NCBI RefSeq assembly: GCF_024679095.1
Contig: NC_066516.1
Span: 25,742,391-25,806,390 of the forward strand
DNA length: 64,000 nucleotides
Direction of reading: 5' to 3'
From: Eriocheir sinensis
Taxonomy: Eukaryota > Arthropoda > Malacostraca > Decapoda > Varunidae
Part shown: positions 54,000 through 64,000 of the stretch, piece after piece
How the letters are laid out: the number at the start of each line of letters is the position of its first letter
How positions within the stretch are numbered: position 1 is the first letter of the stretch
The notes under the pieces: model-generated
Told to the model about the DNA's origin: nothing
The model's input: only the letters and a program-made list of their open reading frames with translations
Database searches by the model: none
Position numbers and translations under genes: made by a program

Positions 54000-54440
54000 G
54001 CCTTCCTTTCTTTCTCCTATGCAAGTCTTTATCTCATTCCACCTTCCTTCTTTTCTTCTTCCTTTAAAGTCTGCATCTCATCCTCCTTTCCTTTCTTCCT
54101 TCCTCTCCTCAAGTTTTCATCTCATTCTTCCTACCTTCATTCATTCCTTCCTCCCTTCATGTCTTCATCCCGTACCCCCTTCCTTCTTTCACTCTTTAAG
54201 TCTTCATTCCAGTCCCACCTTCTTTTCTGTCTTCAATTCAAGTTTTCATCTCGTTCTTCCTTCCTTCATTCCTCCTTCAAGTCTTCATCCTACCCCTTCC
54301 TTCTTTCTTTACTTCCTGCCCTCAAGTCTTCATCCTATTCCGCCTCTCTTCCTTCTTTCACTTTTAAGTCTTCATTCCAATCCACCTTCTCTTCTGTCTT
54401 CAATTCTTCTTATCCCAACCCCTCTATTCCTTCCTTCCAC
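54000..54440. repeat. Pyrimidine-rich ~43-bp minisatellite with ~168-bp higher-order period
   Basis: The landmark aagtcttcatcc or variant occurs near 54023, 54066, 54111, 54157, 54198, 54240, 54279, 54324 and 54366 (spacings 39-46). A four-unit block is repeated: tccttctttcactctttaag at 54181 and tccttctttcacttttaag at 54350, both followed by tcttcattcca and ctgtcttcaattc. Confidence 0.88.
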
Positions 54441-55195
54441 ACTTCAAGGAAACATCCATCCCACATTCCTTCCATTCCACCTTCGTCTTCCTTCAATCCA
54501 TCCCTTCCGTCATTCCTTCCTTCACGAGCATCGACACAGCCAACAAAAGTGAGCAGCCTTAATAACCTTAAGAAAGAGAAAAACCGGAGGTCTGAAAGAG
54601 GCCCACGGCTGCCTAATGTACGCCGCTCTCAAAAAGCCTCATCAAAGTTATAATTATGAGTAGAGGGAGAGGTGAGACGACTACGAGGAGGAGGAGGAGG
54701 ATAGGGAAGGCAGGGAGCAGGAAGAGGAGGACGAAAAGTGAGAGGAGTCGTACATGGAGTTGAAAGAGAAGGAATTTGACGAGAAGGAGGGGTGAGAAAA
54801 GTATACATTACAGAGACGCAGGAGTAAGAAAAGGAGGAGAAAGTGTCAAAAGAGAAAGGCAAGGAGAAGGAGGAGAAGGGAGAAGAGGTGGAGCGAAGGG
54901 AAACAGGAGCAGGAATAGGGGAAGAAGGAAGAGGAAAAGGAGGTTACAGGGAGGAGATATCGAGGAAACAAGAAACATGAGCGATAACAGCAAGCGAAGG
55001 AGACGGAGAATGAGGATAAAGACGACGACGACGAAAACAACAAAATGTAATACCAGACAAAAAAACACAAAGCTGAAAAATAGAAAAAAAAAGAAAAGCA
55101 AAGGAAACGAGCAAGAATAAAAAAAAATAATTAGAAAACAGAGCCTCGAGAACCAGTGAAAAAAGGAGAACGAGCCAAGGATACAAAAGACACTA
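54441..55195. other. Noncoding; purine-rich from 54660
   Basis: 54540-54650 is ordinary. 54660-55140 is A/G-rich with GGA words and a gacgacgacgac stretch near 55020. No gene. Confidence 0.6.
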
Positions 55196-55430
55196 AGGGG
55201 CGTATTAATAAACATTTTGTCGCTTAAGTTCACCTATTTGACAAGGCTTTCCTAGGACTTTTGGGCATTTCCAGTAATAGTTTTTTGACTTGATGGTAGT
55301 TTGTCCCTTCTTCTGTATCATGAACCTGAAGAAACACCAATAGAACCCGATTGACCCCCTCTTTGACCTTTAGAAATAGTTGATGTTAGAAGCGAGTGTC
55401 TTATAATACAAACCTAACAGAGACACTAAA
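55196..55430. repeat. Possible dispersed repeat
   Basis: The block ggggcgtattaataaacatt through ttgacaaggctttcctagga and agaacccgattgaccccctc to gcgagtgtcttataatac looks to me like a dispersed repeat I remember from crab sequences, but I cannot confirm it here and no second copy occurs in this window. Its composition stands out from the purine-rich DNA on its left. No terminal inverted repeats or coding sequence found. Confidence 0.35.
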
Positions 55431-55769
55431 GCCACCACCACCCTGCACCGTGTCATCATCAGAACCCCAAAAGAAGAAACCCAACCACAGACGACAACAG
55501 CAGCATCAGCGGAGGTCACGGCAGAGAAGGTTGGCCCCTGCACAAAGTTCCGGCAGCGATAAAAACCGGTTTGATCGTTAGCTCGGCCAGACCTTTTTTT
55601 ATGGAGCCGGTAGAAGAAAAATCAACTTCCCTAACAAGAGGTTCTGGAGTTGTTGAAAGTTCCCAGCTTAAGCGGCGTGTTACGTACATACAGAAGAGGT
55701 GATCCTGTCTTCCTGCCATAACAAATTCGCTACTCCAGTCACTCCCCTCGCCCTCCCTCCCCCCGTCCT

Positions 55770-55770
<1 letters not shown>
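55431..55770. other. Anonymous noncoding DNA
   Basis: No gene or element recognised. Confidence 0.5.

Positions 55771-55771
<1 letters not shown>

Positions 55772-55864
<93 letters not shown>
55772..55864. repeat. Compound (CA)n-(CT)n microsatellite
   Basis: CA at 55772-55807 passes into CT at 55807-55864. Confidence 0.98.
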
Positions 55865-55867
<3 letters not shown>

Positions 55868-55984
55868 GAAACGTGTAATTCATAGGAGAAAAATGGAAAG
55901 ATAAGGAGGGCGAGAGATTAATATGCCGAGAGAGAGAAATTATACACACAATCTAGAGATAACGTGCCAAGCAAACACAGCGCT

Positions 55985-56107
55985 GCGGAGGAGGAGGAGG
56001 AGGAGGAGGAACAGTAAAAGGAGGAGAAGGAATGAGGAATGAGGAGGAGGGAGGAGGAGGAGGAGGAGGAGGAGGTTGAAGAGGAAGAGGAGGAATAATA
56101 GAATGAG

Positions 56108-56140
<33 letters not shown>

Positions 56141-56150
56141 AATGCGGTCT
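55985..56150. repeat. (GGA)n-rich tract
   Basis: Perfect GGA runs near 55986-56010 and 56052-56074, separated by gaatgagg and gaagagg variants. Confidence 0.92.
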
Positions 56151-56887
56151 TGTAGGAGGGAGAACGCGAGAGAAAGGGGACTGATAACGCAGGTGAAAGG
56201 AAAATTAATCTACCTGTAGGAGGCGCTGCGACAGGTGAGGCTACGGGGACATAAATCACAGGTAGGGGACAGGTGGAGGGAGGGAGCGATGGAGGATGGA
56301 CGGAAGGGAGGAAGAAATGATGGGAAGGATGAACGAAGGTAGAAGACAGGAAGAAGAGGTTAAGAGGATGAAGCGAAGGAGAGAAGAAGGAGAAAAGGAT
56401 GAAAGGAGGTAAAAGAAAACATTAAGAAGGGGTTAAAGGGATGGAGGAGGGGGGGGAAGAGAGAAGGGCAAGTGGAGAAAGAATGACTTAGAAAGGGAGA
56501 AAGGGAAAGAGGCTGGGATGGAAGTAAACAATGGTACAGATATAGGGAGGGAGAGAGGGAAGGTGGGAGAGATGATGGAAGGGAAAGAATGGGTAATGGA
56601 AGAGGAGTGGAAGACTGGGAGAGGAGAGAATGGGAGAAGAATGAACGATGGTAGGGAATAAGGAAAGAGGGTGGGAGGGAGAGGAAGGATGAGGAAGAGA
56701 TGAAAGAACGTAGGGAGAGATGGGAGGGAGAGGGAAAGGAGGAGTGACGGGGGGTATATGGAGCGTGAGGAGGGAGAGAAAGAAGAGAAAAAGTGTCGGA
56801 GGGAGGAAAGGGAAATGAGGACAACTTGTAAACATTTCACTCTCTTCTTTTTTCTTCTTCTTCTAAGGGTGGAGGAACATACAACCA

Positions 56888-56890
<3 letters not shown>
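56151..56890. repeat. Purine-rich low-complexity tract
   Basis: GGGA/GGAA-dominated sequence, with a C/T-rich end at 56838-56865. No clear period and no gene. Confidence 0.7.

Positions 56891-56965
<75 letters not shown>
56891..56965. repeat. (CT)n microsatellite
   Basis: About 37 CT units. Confidence 0.98.
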
Positions 56966-56968
<3 letters not shown>

Positions 56969-57404
56969 ACAATTAATGCAACATAATATTATTCACATAC
57001 CGCAAAAATTCATAACCAGGTTAAAGGAGAACAATGGATAACAAAAGGTATTAGAGGTTCATTAGGTATCAAAACATGGACGTAATTGGAAGCTATATAC
57101 ACGCATAGATATATTCCGTCCGTGTAAACAGGCGAGATAAATGGTTGGAACACAAAGGATGATTGGATTTTTTTACTCGCAGGGATAGAAAGAGAATGAG
57201 GAAAAGAGGAAGTCTGAAACAAAGGAGAAATGGGAAAAGTGAGTAAATGAAGGGAAACATTAATAATAAAGATAGACAGAGAAAGACATGAAAGAGAGGA
57301 TTGGAAGGAGAAAACTAAAACAAAGAAGAGATTGAAGAAGAGAACTTACAAGAAAGGAATGCAAATAAAGTTAGCAAATATTCACATGAGCCAACCTATG
57401 TATA

Positions 57405-57408
<4 letters not shown>
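56966..57408. other. Anonymous noncoding DNA
   Basis: A/G-rich to the right of 57180. Nothing recognised. Confidence 0.5.

Positions 57409-57447
<39 letters not shown>
57409..57447. repeat. (CA)n microsatellite
   Basis: About 19 CA units. Confidence 0.97.
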
Positions 57448-57750
57448 CCCCTTTCCCCTCCTTCCCCCCCACACCACGCAGAGCTAAGGGTGGAGAGATA
57501 AGGAAGAAAGGAGGAGGAAAGAAAAACTAACTAGTAACGAGAGGCAAGCGTTTGGGAGCGAGGCGGAAAATCAAGAAGAAAGGAGAGAGGAGATAAAAGC
57601 TACGAAGCACATCAGGCCATAACAGAGAGAGAGAGAGAGGTCGTCTCCTACCAATGTCTTTGGGCTGAGACACTGCTTCAAGAGGTTTCGAGTAGCTTGA
57701 TAAATATATCTGGAAAGAAAAATATCGCGATCATTCTATTTGTCCTGGTT

Positions 57751-57753
<3 letters not shown>

Positions 57754-57819
<66 letters not shown>
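57754..57819. repeat. (CT)n microsatellite
   Basis: About 33 CT units. Confidence 0.98.
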
Positions 57820-57821
<2 letters not shown>

Positions 57822-58638
57822 GGCCCACATCCCACTAATTGGATCTGACTCTCCTTTCAAGAAGTTTGCCGCGGTATCAAGCTTTTTTGTCCCTCCGCCA
57901 GTCTGTACCTCTGATTGGGAAACAAGCTGCCTCTCTGAACGTCTCATCATCCTACTCCTCACCAAGCTTTCACAACTTGAATTTTTCCTTCAATAAGTTA
58001 CACTGGCATGGAGAGTAAATACGTTAGGTAAGACGTGAGGATATAGGGTTACCAAACAAATAAAGGTTGGATATATTCAAATGGCTAATCAGCATCAGAC
58101 GTGGCCTCGGGAATGTCAAATAATGCGGATAACTGTTATGAGATGGACAAGCAAAGTAGCAGAGAAACACCCAAAAATTGTCTCCGCCGAGGTACACGGA
58201 GTAGATGAAATAATTATCGCCTGAGAGGGATTAAGCTCATTAAACATCATGCCTGGAACACGCTGAGAAAGGCATTTGTTTTGCTGTGGACGAATAGCAA
58301 TTGTTGACGATAATGATTTTTTGAGCTTACAGTGATCTGGAATACAAGCCTACATATATGACTTAAAACATTTACATAATTATTTTTTTGTGTGTGTATG
58401 TGTGTGCGTTGCTGTCTGTGAATTCAAAGAGTGCGGGCGCCGTTATGGAGTGTGTTCCTTCCCTTTAAGAGAGCCATGATTCAGATCCCCAAAAAGTGAA
58501 ATACGGCGGCCGCTTTCCGTGATGTGTGGCCGCACTTTCTCAACCAGGACGTCCTTTTTCCCGGAGATTTAGGCTTTCTCGGCTTCGATACTGGGAAGGG
58601 CCAGAGGGAACATGTCGGTCTACTGTACTATGCTGTCT

Positions 58639-58639
<1 letters not shown>
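57820..58639. other. Anonymous noncoding DNA
   Basis: Balanced composition with no recognised gene, RNA or element. Confidence 0.5.
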
Positions 58640-58678
<39 letters not shown>

Positions 58679-58703
58679 TACTCTCTCTCTCTCTCTCTCT
58701 CTC
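58640..58703. repeat. Compound (CA)n-(CT)n microsatellite
   Basis: CA at 58640-58676, a taata spacer, CT at 58681-58703. Confidence 0.96.
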
Positions 58704-58747
58704 CATCAGCTCACACATCCATCGCATCTGAAGTGATCGACGTGCAA

Positions 58748-58850
58748 CACCACCACCACCACCATCAACCAACCACTCCCACCACCACCATCAACCAACC
58801 ACCCCCACCACCATCCCCACCACAACTACCACCACAACCACCGCCACTCA
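58748..58850. repeat. (CCA)n-rich minisatellite
   Basis: accaccaccatcaaccaacc occurs near 58755 and again near 58783, within CCA-rich sequence. Confidence 0.85.
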
Positions 58851-59479
58851 TGTCCACTTTCCTCTTCGCCTCAGTATCCGTCGGGTGCCGCCGCCGCCAC
58901 ATACCTCTCCCGCCTTTCCCATCACTCAGTAGCAAACTCACATCAAATGACTTCCTCTCAAAATACGCGAGTCCTGTATCGCTCCACTTGATGGGCTCTC
59001 TTTCACACTCAGCATCCGCGGCCTCCTCGGCGAGATGTGTTCAGACTCTGTGTCAAAGGAGGCTTTCTTTGATGTCTGGAACTCGTCTTGGTCTCACTTT
59101 GCATCCCGTCTCCGTCGACAAGCTTTTCTTATTGCTGTTTTGCTCTCAGTTAAAAGCAATTCTGCCATTAAATGTGTTCTGACTGTAGGCTTCGATGGCA
59201 GGTTTTGATAGCCGATATGAAGTTTAAGATGTCTGACATATATTAATCTCTTCTCTTAATTTTCTTTTTTTTTTCTTCTTCTAGGTAATCGAACGTGACT
59301 GAGACTGAACCACAAAAACAGTATCGTCCCTGAACTGTTGACCTGGTAAGGTATTCTGCTATCCCATTCGTTTCCCTTTTGCTTTCCATGCTTTTTCACC
59401 CTCTACACATCTTCGAGGCAGTCCGATAGTCTTCCATCATTGCAATTTAACAACAAAGTTAACATATTTTCCATCAGTA
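58851..59479. other. Anonymous noncoding DNA
   Basis: The plus frame 58733-59182 is open but begins in the CCA repeat; its later part has no domain I recognise. Confidence 0.5.
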
Positions 59480-59696
59480 CGGTACCCAAAATGTATGATA
59501 CTATAATCTGGGCAGGGGTGAGATAACTAAGCGTTCCCTATTATATAACAAGTGTAATATAACAGGGTGCCATATTTTTAACAAGCCATCATATCTCTCC
59601 TTGATACTGACTCCCTAGGCATGAAAATATAATTCGAGAGGGGGAGTAGAGGTAACCGAGCGTTCCCTATGATGCAATAAGTGAAATCTACCAAGC

Positions 59697-59758
<62 letters not shown>

Positions 59759-60210
59759 GCTGATAAAACATTTCCAAACATAAAATAAATTAAAGAAACA
59801 AAATATCAAAAATTACTTAAAGAATAAAAGCAATACATAATAGACCGACAACAAAAATTTTGTCCAGAAGGATACAACTTTTACTTCTTTAACAAGCTAA
59901 CACATCTTCCTTCACTGCCGCCCCCCGAGGCATGAGAGCTTAGTCCATCCAGGGGGGTGGAGATAACCAGACCTACGATGTGGTGAGCGTAATTTAACAG
60001 ACTCATAAATTTAAGAAGCCTTCATTTCTTCCCCTAATACCGACCCCCTAGGCATGAGAGTATAATAAGCAGGGAGAGGTAAAGATAACCAACCCTATGA
60101 TGTGAAAAGAGTAGTTTACCAAGCTATCATATGTTTAACAAGACTTCATAACTCCCCTCGATACCGACACTTTAGGCATGGGGTAGAAATAACCAACCCT
60201 ATGATGTTAT
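59480..60210. repeat. Degenerate ~105-130 bp tandem repeat
   Basis: Units read ttaacaagccttcatatctc, a gataccgaccccctaggcat block, gagagtataat, aggggggtagagataacca, agcgttccctatgatgtgat, aagtgtaatttaccaagct. The cctatgatg landmark lies near 59536, 59665, 59972, 60093 and 60197. The 307-bp gap after 59665 is filled by a (TTA)n array and ~130 bp of unrelated AT-rich DNA (59698-59885). Confidence 0.88.
59698..59753. repeat. (TTA)n microsatellite inside the tandem array
   Basis: About 18 perfect ATT units interrupting a satellite unit right after ccaagcta. Confidence 0.98.
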
Positions 60211-60490
60211 AAATGTATAGAGTCCGGTGGACGGGGGAGGGGGTAGAGGTAGCCAAGCGTCTCCTATGATGTGGTAACTGTATAGTCTCCGGACAGGGAG
60301 TTGAAGGGGGAAGGTAACCAAGCTTCCCCTATGATGAGATAAGGGTATAGTCTCCGGGATGAGCATGGTGTATGTAGGAAACCACGGGCTCCCTATGATG
60401 TGGCAAGTGCAAAATTTACGGACAGGGGGGAGGGGTGGAGGTAACCAAGCGTCCCCTATGATGAGATAAGTGTATAGTCTCCGGGCGTGA
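60211..60490. repeat. ~64-bp tandem repeat, short form of the adjacent array
   Basis: The cctatgatg landmark at 60263, 60326, 60391 and 60453 is spaced 63, 65 and 62 bp. Units hold only the second half of the long unit (ggggg...gaggtaaccaagcgtcccc, tatgatgagataagtg) joined to a new segment tatagtctccgg. The aacaagcc/ctaggcat half is gone. Confidence 0.9.
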
Positions 60491-60917
60491 AAAGTTTGCC
60501 CATTTTGAGGTGACGCACGACACCCACTCAGCCTGACGAACGATCCCGCGTCCCTCACACACTCAAGTTTTGCCGAAGCGAGAGTGTAGCGCTGAGCAGC
60601 CCATCATCTCCTGCCTCTGCCTACCTGCGGGGATGGAGGACGGCGGGAAGGGGTGGAGAGGGAGAGAAAGGGTCATCATTTACCTGGACTCGTTTACCTT
60701 GAGGCTCTAAATCTAGCCCCCCCCCCCCTTCTCCGCCCCTCCCCCCCCCTGCGCCCGAGTCCTCCCAGCGCTGTCCTCTCCGTTGTAAACAAAATTTCTC
60801 TTCCCTCCGAAAGCAAGAAATTAATGCCCCGTGAAAAATGTCGCTACCGGTGTCCTCGTTCTCGGTAAACATTCAAGGGAGGAGGAAGAAAGAGGGAGAC
60901 GCATATCTTTGTTTTGT
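60491..60917. other. Noncoding with C-rich runs
   Basis: Poly-C runs near 60717-60728 and 60741-60748; otherwise nothing recognised. Confidence 0.5.
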
Positions 60918-60979
60918 GTGTGTGAGGGTGGTGTGTGTGTGCGTGTGTGTGTGTGTGTGTGGGGGGGGGGGGTATGTGC

Positions 60980-61011
<32 letters not shown>
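60918..61011. repeat. (GT)n microsatellite with G-run
   Basis: Interrupted GT runs around a G12 run at 60961-60972. Confidence 0.95.
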
Positions 61012-61083
61012 TCGTATACGTCTGAGCGAGCATGAGAGAACATCCATTACAAGGACCCAGCTCGCCCATCACACGCACACGCA

Positions 61084-61107
61084 TACACACACACACACAC
61101 ACACACA
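61084..61107. repeat. (CA)n microsatellite
   Basis: Short perfect CA run. Confidence 0.95.
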
Positions 61108-61151
61108 ATCAAGGAGACCATCTCGCACTATACCCAAAACCATATCTCATC

Positions 61152-61345
<194 letters not shown>

Positions 61346-61700
61346 TCTCCTCTATCTCTACCTCTCAGTTCATGGCGGGAATATGATGGATCGGGAGCCG
61401 GCGGAACTGTATCGCTTGAAGATGATGAGGATGAGGCGACAGACAACAGGGAGGAGAGCGACAAACAGCGAAGAACAGGCAGCGAGGCGACGAAGGAAGT
61501 AACAGAACCGATGGAACGAGCATTGCTAAGGAGGCAGACCCGGGAGATGGCGTAGGAAGAGAAGCAGAGGGAGGAAGCAAGATATAGAAACAGAAGGCAA
61601 GGAGAGAAACGAAGGAGAGGGAAGAGGATTGCTAAAGAGGCAAGCACGGGAGGAGTAAGAAGAATCAATCCAGGGGGGCATACGTCGGGGGCCGACGCGT

Positions 61701-61703
<3 letters not shown>

Positions 61704-61730
<27 letters not shown>
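61704..61730. repeat. (GA)n microsatellite
   Basis: About 13 GA units. Confidence 0.95.
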
Positions 61731-61735
<5 letters not shown>

Positions 61736-63060
61736 TAGGAAGGATTAAAAAAATGGAGGACGATAATCAAGAGAGAAAATGAATTGAAATGGGAGCAAAC
61801 TAAAATGGCGGAAGGAGCGAAAAAAAAAGAAAAAAAAAATCAGTGAGGAAGAAACGCAATGAAGAAGGAAAGAGGGAGGGAGAGAGGGAGGCAAAACACG
61901 AGGAGAATAATCAAGCGAAGACAAAAGGAGACGATGTACGACCAAGGAACAGAAGAAAGGAGGAAAAATATACAGAAAAAACAACGCAGACTAATAGAAA
62001 TGTAATGAGGAGAGAGGAGGAGGAGGAGGAGGAGGAGGAGGAGGAGGAGGAGGAGGAGGAGGAGGAGGAGGAGGACCAAACAGACATGGAAGAGGTAACG
62101 AAAAATAAGCAACAGAAAAGAAGAAGCGAGTTTACGAGAAAAGTTGGAGAGGGAGAAGAACAAAAAAGCAGGAGCATAAGGAAAGGTTCACGTAAAAGAA
62201 AAGAAATGAGGCCGCAAGCAGGAAAAAGCACCAGCAGGGGGAAGAAAGGCAGCAGGCAGATGAAAATGTGAACCTCTATGATCACAGAAAGCCGATATCG
62301 ACCCCGAGACACAAGAAAATGAGCTAAAGGTGGCGAAACGGGCGACGCTATGACCAACACGAGAAGGAGGAGAGGAAGGAAGAGGTCGAGGAGGAAAAGG
62401 AAGAGGAAGAGGAGAAGAGAAGGAGAAAGTATTGGAGGTAACGACGGAGGAGGTGGATGAGGAGAACTGTCGAAGGTAGATTAGGAGACAGCGATATGGA
62501 GGAAGAGGAGAAATACGAGAAAATGAAGGAGGGGGTGAATATAAAATGGAAGGAAGATATACAAGAGAAGGAGCAGGAAGGAGAGTAGAAAGTAGTGTTG
62601 AAGGTAAAGTGGACGAGGGTAAGGAAGACAAATTGAAGGAGGCGGAGGAGGAAGAGTAGAAGAGGAAAGATGTTGAGGTTGAGAGGAGAAAAGAGAGAAA
62701 AAATGGAGAATGGCTGAGAAACGGGGAGGAAAAATAAAGGAGAGGCAGCAAAGAAAAAAATATAACACTCGCAAAAGAAGACAGAAAAAATATTATGAGG
62801 AAAAAGAAGAAAATGAAGAAGTAGCAGAAGAAGAAGAAGAAGAAGAAGAAGAAGAAGAAGAGAAGAAGAAGAACAACAACAACAACAAAAATAACAACAA
62901 AAACAACAAGAACAAAACAAAGAAGAAAAAAAGACGCAGAAGCAGACGCAGACGAAGACGCAGAAGACGAAAAAGATAATGATGATGCGCAAACATAAAA
63001 GGAAAAAAATATAGACGATAAAACAAAAAAATAAAAATTACCATAAGAACACAAAAAATA
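61731..63060. repeat. Purine-rich tract with (GGA)n, (GAA)n and (AAC)n
   Basis: Dominantly A/G. About 19 GGA units at 62017-62074, GAA at 62827-62872, then AAC/AAAAC repeats at 62872-62915. The 335-codon minus frame at 62188-63195 is the Phe/Leu/Ser translation of this tract. Confidence 0.85.
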
Positions 63061-63189
63061 AAGAAAAAGAACAAGAAGAATCAGAAGACTCAGCACAGGG
63101 GCCGTAACCCGTGGGACAGAGCACACCTGCACCCCGCCGTTCACCCCGGGGGAGTCTTCGTCTACCTCACCCCGCGAAACTTTCCAGGT

Positions 63190-63560
63190 GTCCAACTTTT
63201 TTTTTCCCTCAATTTAGTTTTTAGTTTTTTTTTCTTTTCATTCTTCGGCCGTGCTCTCTTTTATTTTACCTCTTCTCCCCTTTTCAGAGCTTCTATATTT
63301 TTTTCTTCAAGTCTATACATATTTTTCACTACTTTTCTTTGTTTATTTTGTTCCTCCTTTTCCTCCTCCTCCTCCTCCTCCATAGTCTTATTTTTCCTCC
63401 TGTTCCTCCTCTTCCTCCTCTTTACTTTATACAATTTTTAAATCATATTTTTCTTTCCCCCCTCCGCATCCCTCTTCCCTTCCCTTCTCCCTCCTCCTCC
63501 CATCTTCCTCCCCCTCCCCTCTTCCTCCTCCTGCTCCTTCTCCCGTATTGTCTTCCCGTG
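63190..63560. repeat. Pyrimidine-rich low-complexity tract
   Basis: TTTCC/TCCTCC-rich sequence immediately after the purine-rich tract, with (CCT)n near 63360-63380. Confidence 0.75.
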
Positions 63561-63646
63561 CCTGACGCAGCAGACTGAAGGTTCACATTGCCAGGATACC
63601 ATTGTGATTTGGCACACACAGGGGGCGGAAGGGACGCCTTTGTTCT

Positions 63647-63707
63647 TATAATAATAGTAAGAATAATGATAATAATAGTAATAATAATAATAATGCTAAT
63701 GCTAATG

Positions 63708-63796
<89 letters not shown>
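63647..63796. repeat. (AAT)n microsatellite
   Basis: Imperfect AAT with gta/gct interruptions to about 63706, then about 30 perfect units. Confidence 0.98.
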
Positions 63797-63797
<1 letters not shown>

Positions 63798-64000
63798 GTA
63801 ACAGTAATAACAATGGTGAAGATACTGCACCTATTACTGTTTGTCTTGGTTCGTGTCTCTTGTTCGTCCTCTGTTTGTCGTCTCCACGCATTGCTATGGT
63901 GATAATATTTCGTCTACTGACTATAGGAATTCGTACACGGGAGAAAGATGCCTATCAAGGAGCGGGAAAAGGAGTATACTGGTTTATATTTTCAGCTCAA

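Noticed and set aside
58733..59182. 149-codon plus-strand frame after a His/Pro repeat
   Set aside because: Its start is the CCA microsatellite; the remainder matches nothing I recognise and codon use is unremarkable.
61365..61555. Charged frame ending REMA that could be an exon (EDDEDEATDNREES region)
   Set aside because: Continues from a CCT repeat, lies in purine-rich DNA that always gives Glu/Arg-rich translations, and no splice or homology support is visible.
62188..63195. 335-codon minus-strand open frame rich in Phe, Leu, Ser
   Set aside because: Follows from a purine-rich plus strand; transmembrane-like runs are compositional.

Overview
This window looks like noncoding eukaryotic nuclear DNA. 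It has no operons, no dense open reading frames, and no rRNA or functional tRNA gene that I can support. It is full of very long perfect microsatellites, mainly (TA)n, (GT)n, (CT)n and their complements, plus trinucleotides, with tRNA-derived SINEs and 5'-truncated non-LTR retrotransposons. This texture, and the retrotransposon C-terminal words read from the sequence, fit a decapod crustacean, most likely a crab. That assignment rests on remembered resemblance and was not checked by any search.

Layout. 1-3260 is an AT-rich higher-order tandem repeat broken up by (TA)n arrays. 3260-16800 is mostly anonymous DNA with microsatellites and two small minisatellites. 16800-17075 is a decayed LINE fragment. 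18610-19290 holds a tRNA-like SINE joined to a 39-bp minisatellite that would encode an acidic 13-residue repeat on the minus strand. 22055-22905 is a second copy of that SINE family split by a LINE 3' end. 23050-23960 is a degenerate ~140-bp tandem repeat in which one unit carries a large (GA)n expansion. 24440-25817 has two copies of a different tRNA-derived SINE embedded in (GT)n arrays. 27790-28775 has two LINE fragments of different families lying head to head; the plus-strand one ends in an octamer-repeat tail reminiscent of CR1 elements. 34937-35140 may be a vestigial C2H2 zinc-finger sequence. 41310-41390 is another probable LINE scrap. 42500-56800 alternates between kilobase-scale purine-rich and pyrimidine-rich tracts and contains at least five minisatellite arrays. 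59480-60490 is a clear degenerate tandem array that changes unit length along its span. 61150-63800 is again microsatellites and purine/pyrimidine tracts.

No protein-coding gene is annotated. Almost all long reading frames are translations of microsatellites (IYIY, CVCV, SLSL, REREREs, HTHT) or of purine/pyrimidine tracts. The window may be intergenic or lie in one or more large introns; the sequence alone does not decide. I found no sign of a new enzymatic or defence system. The interest lies in repeat biology: nested elements, microsatellites seeded in SINEs and satellites, and strand-asymmetric minisatellites.
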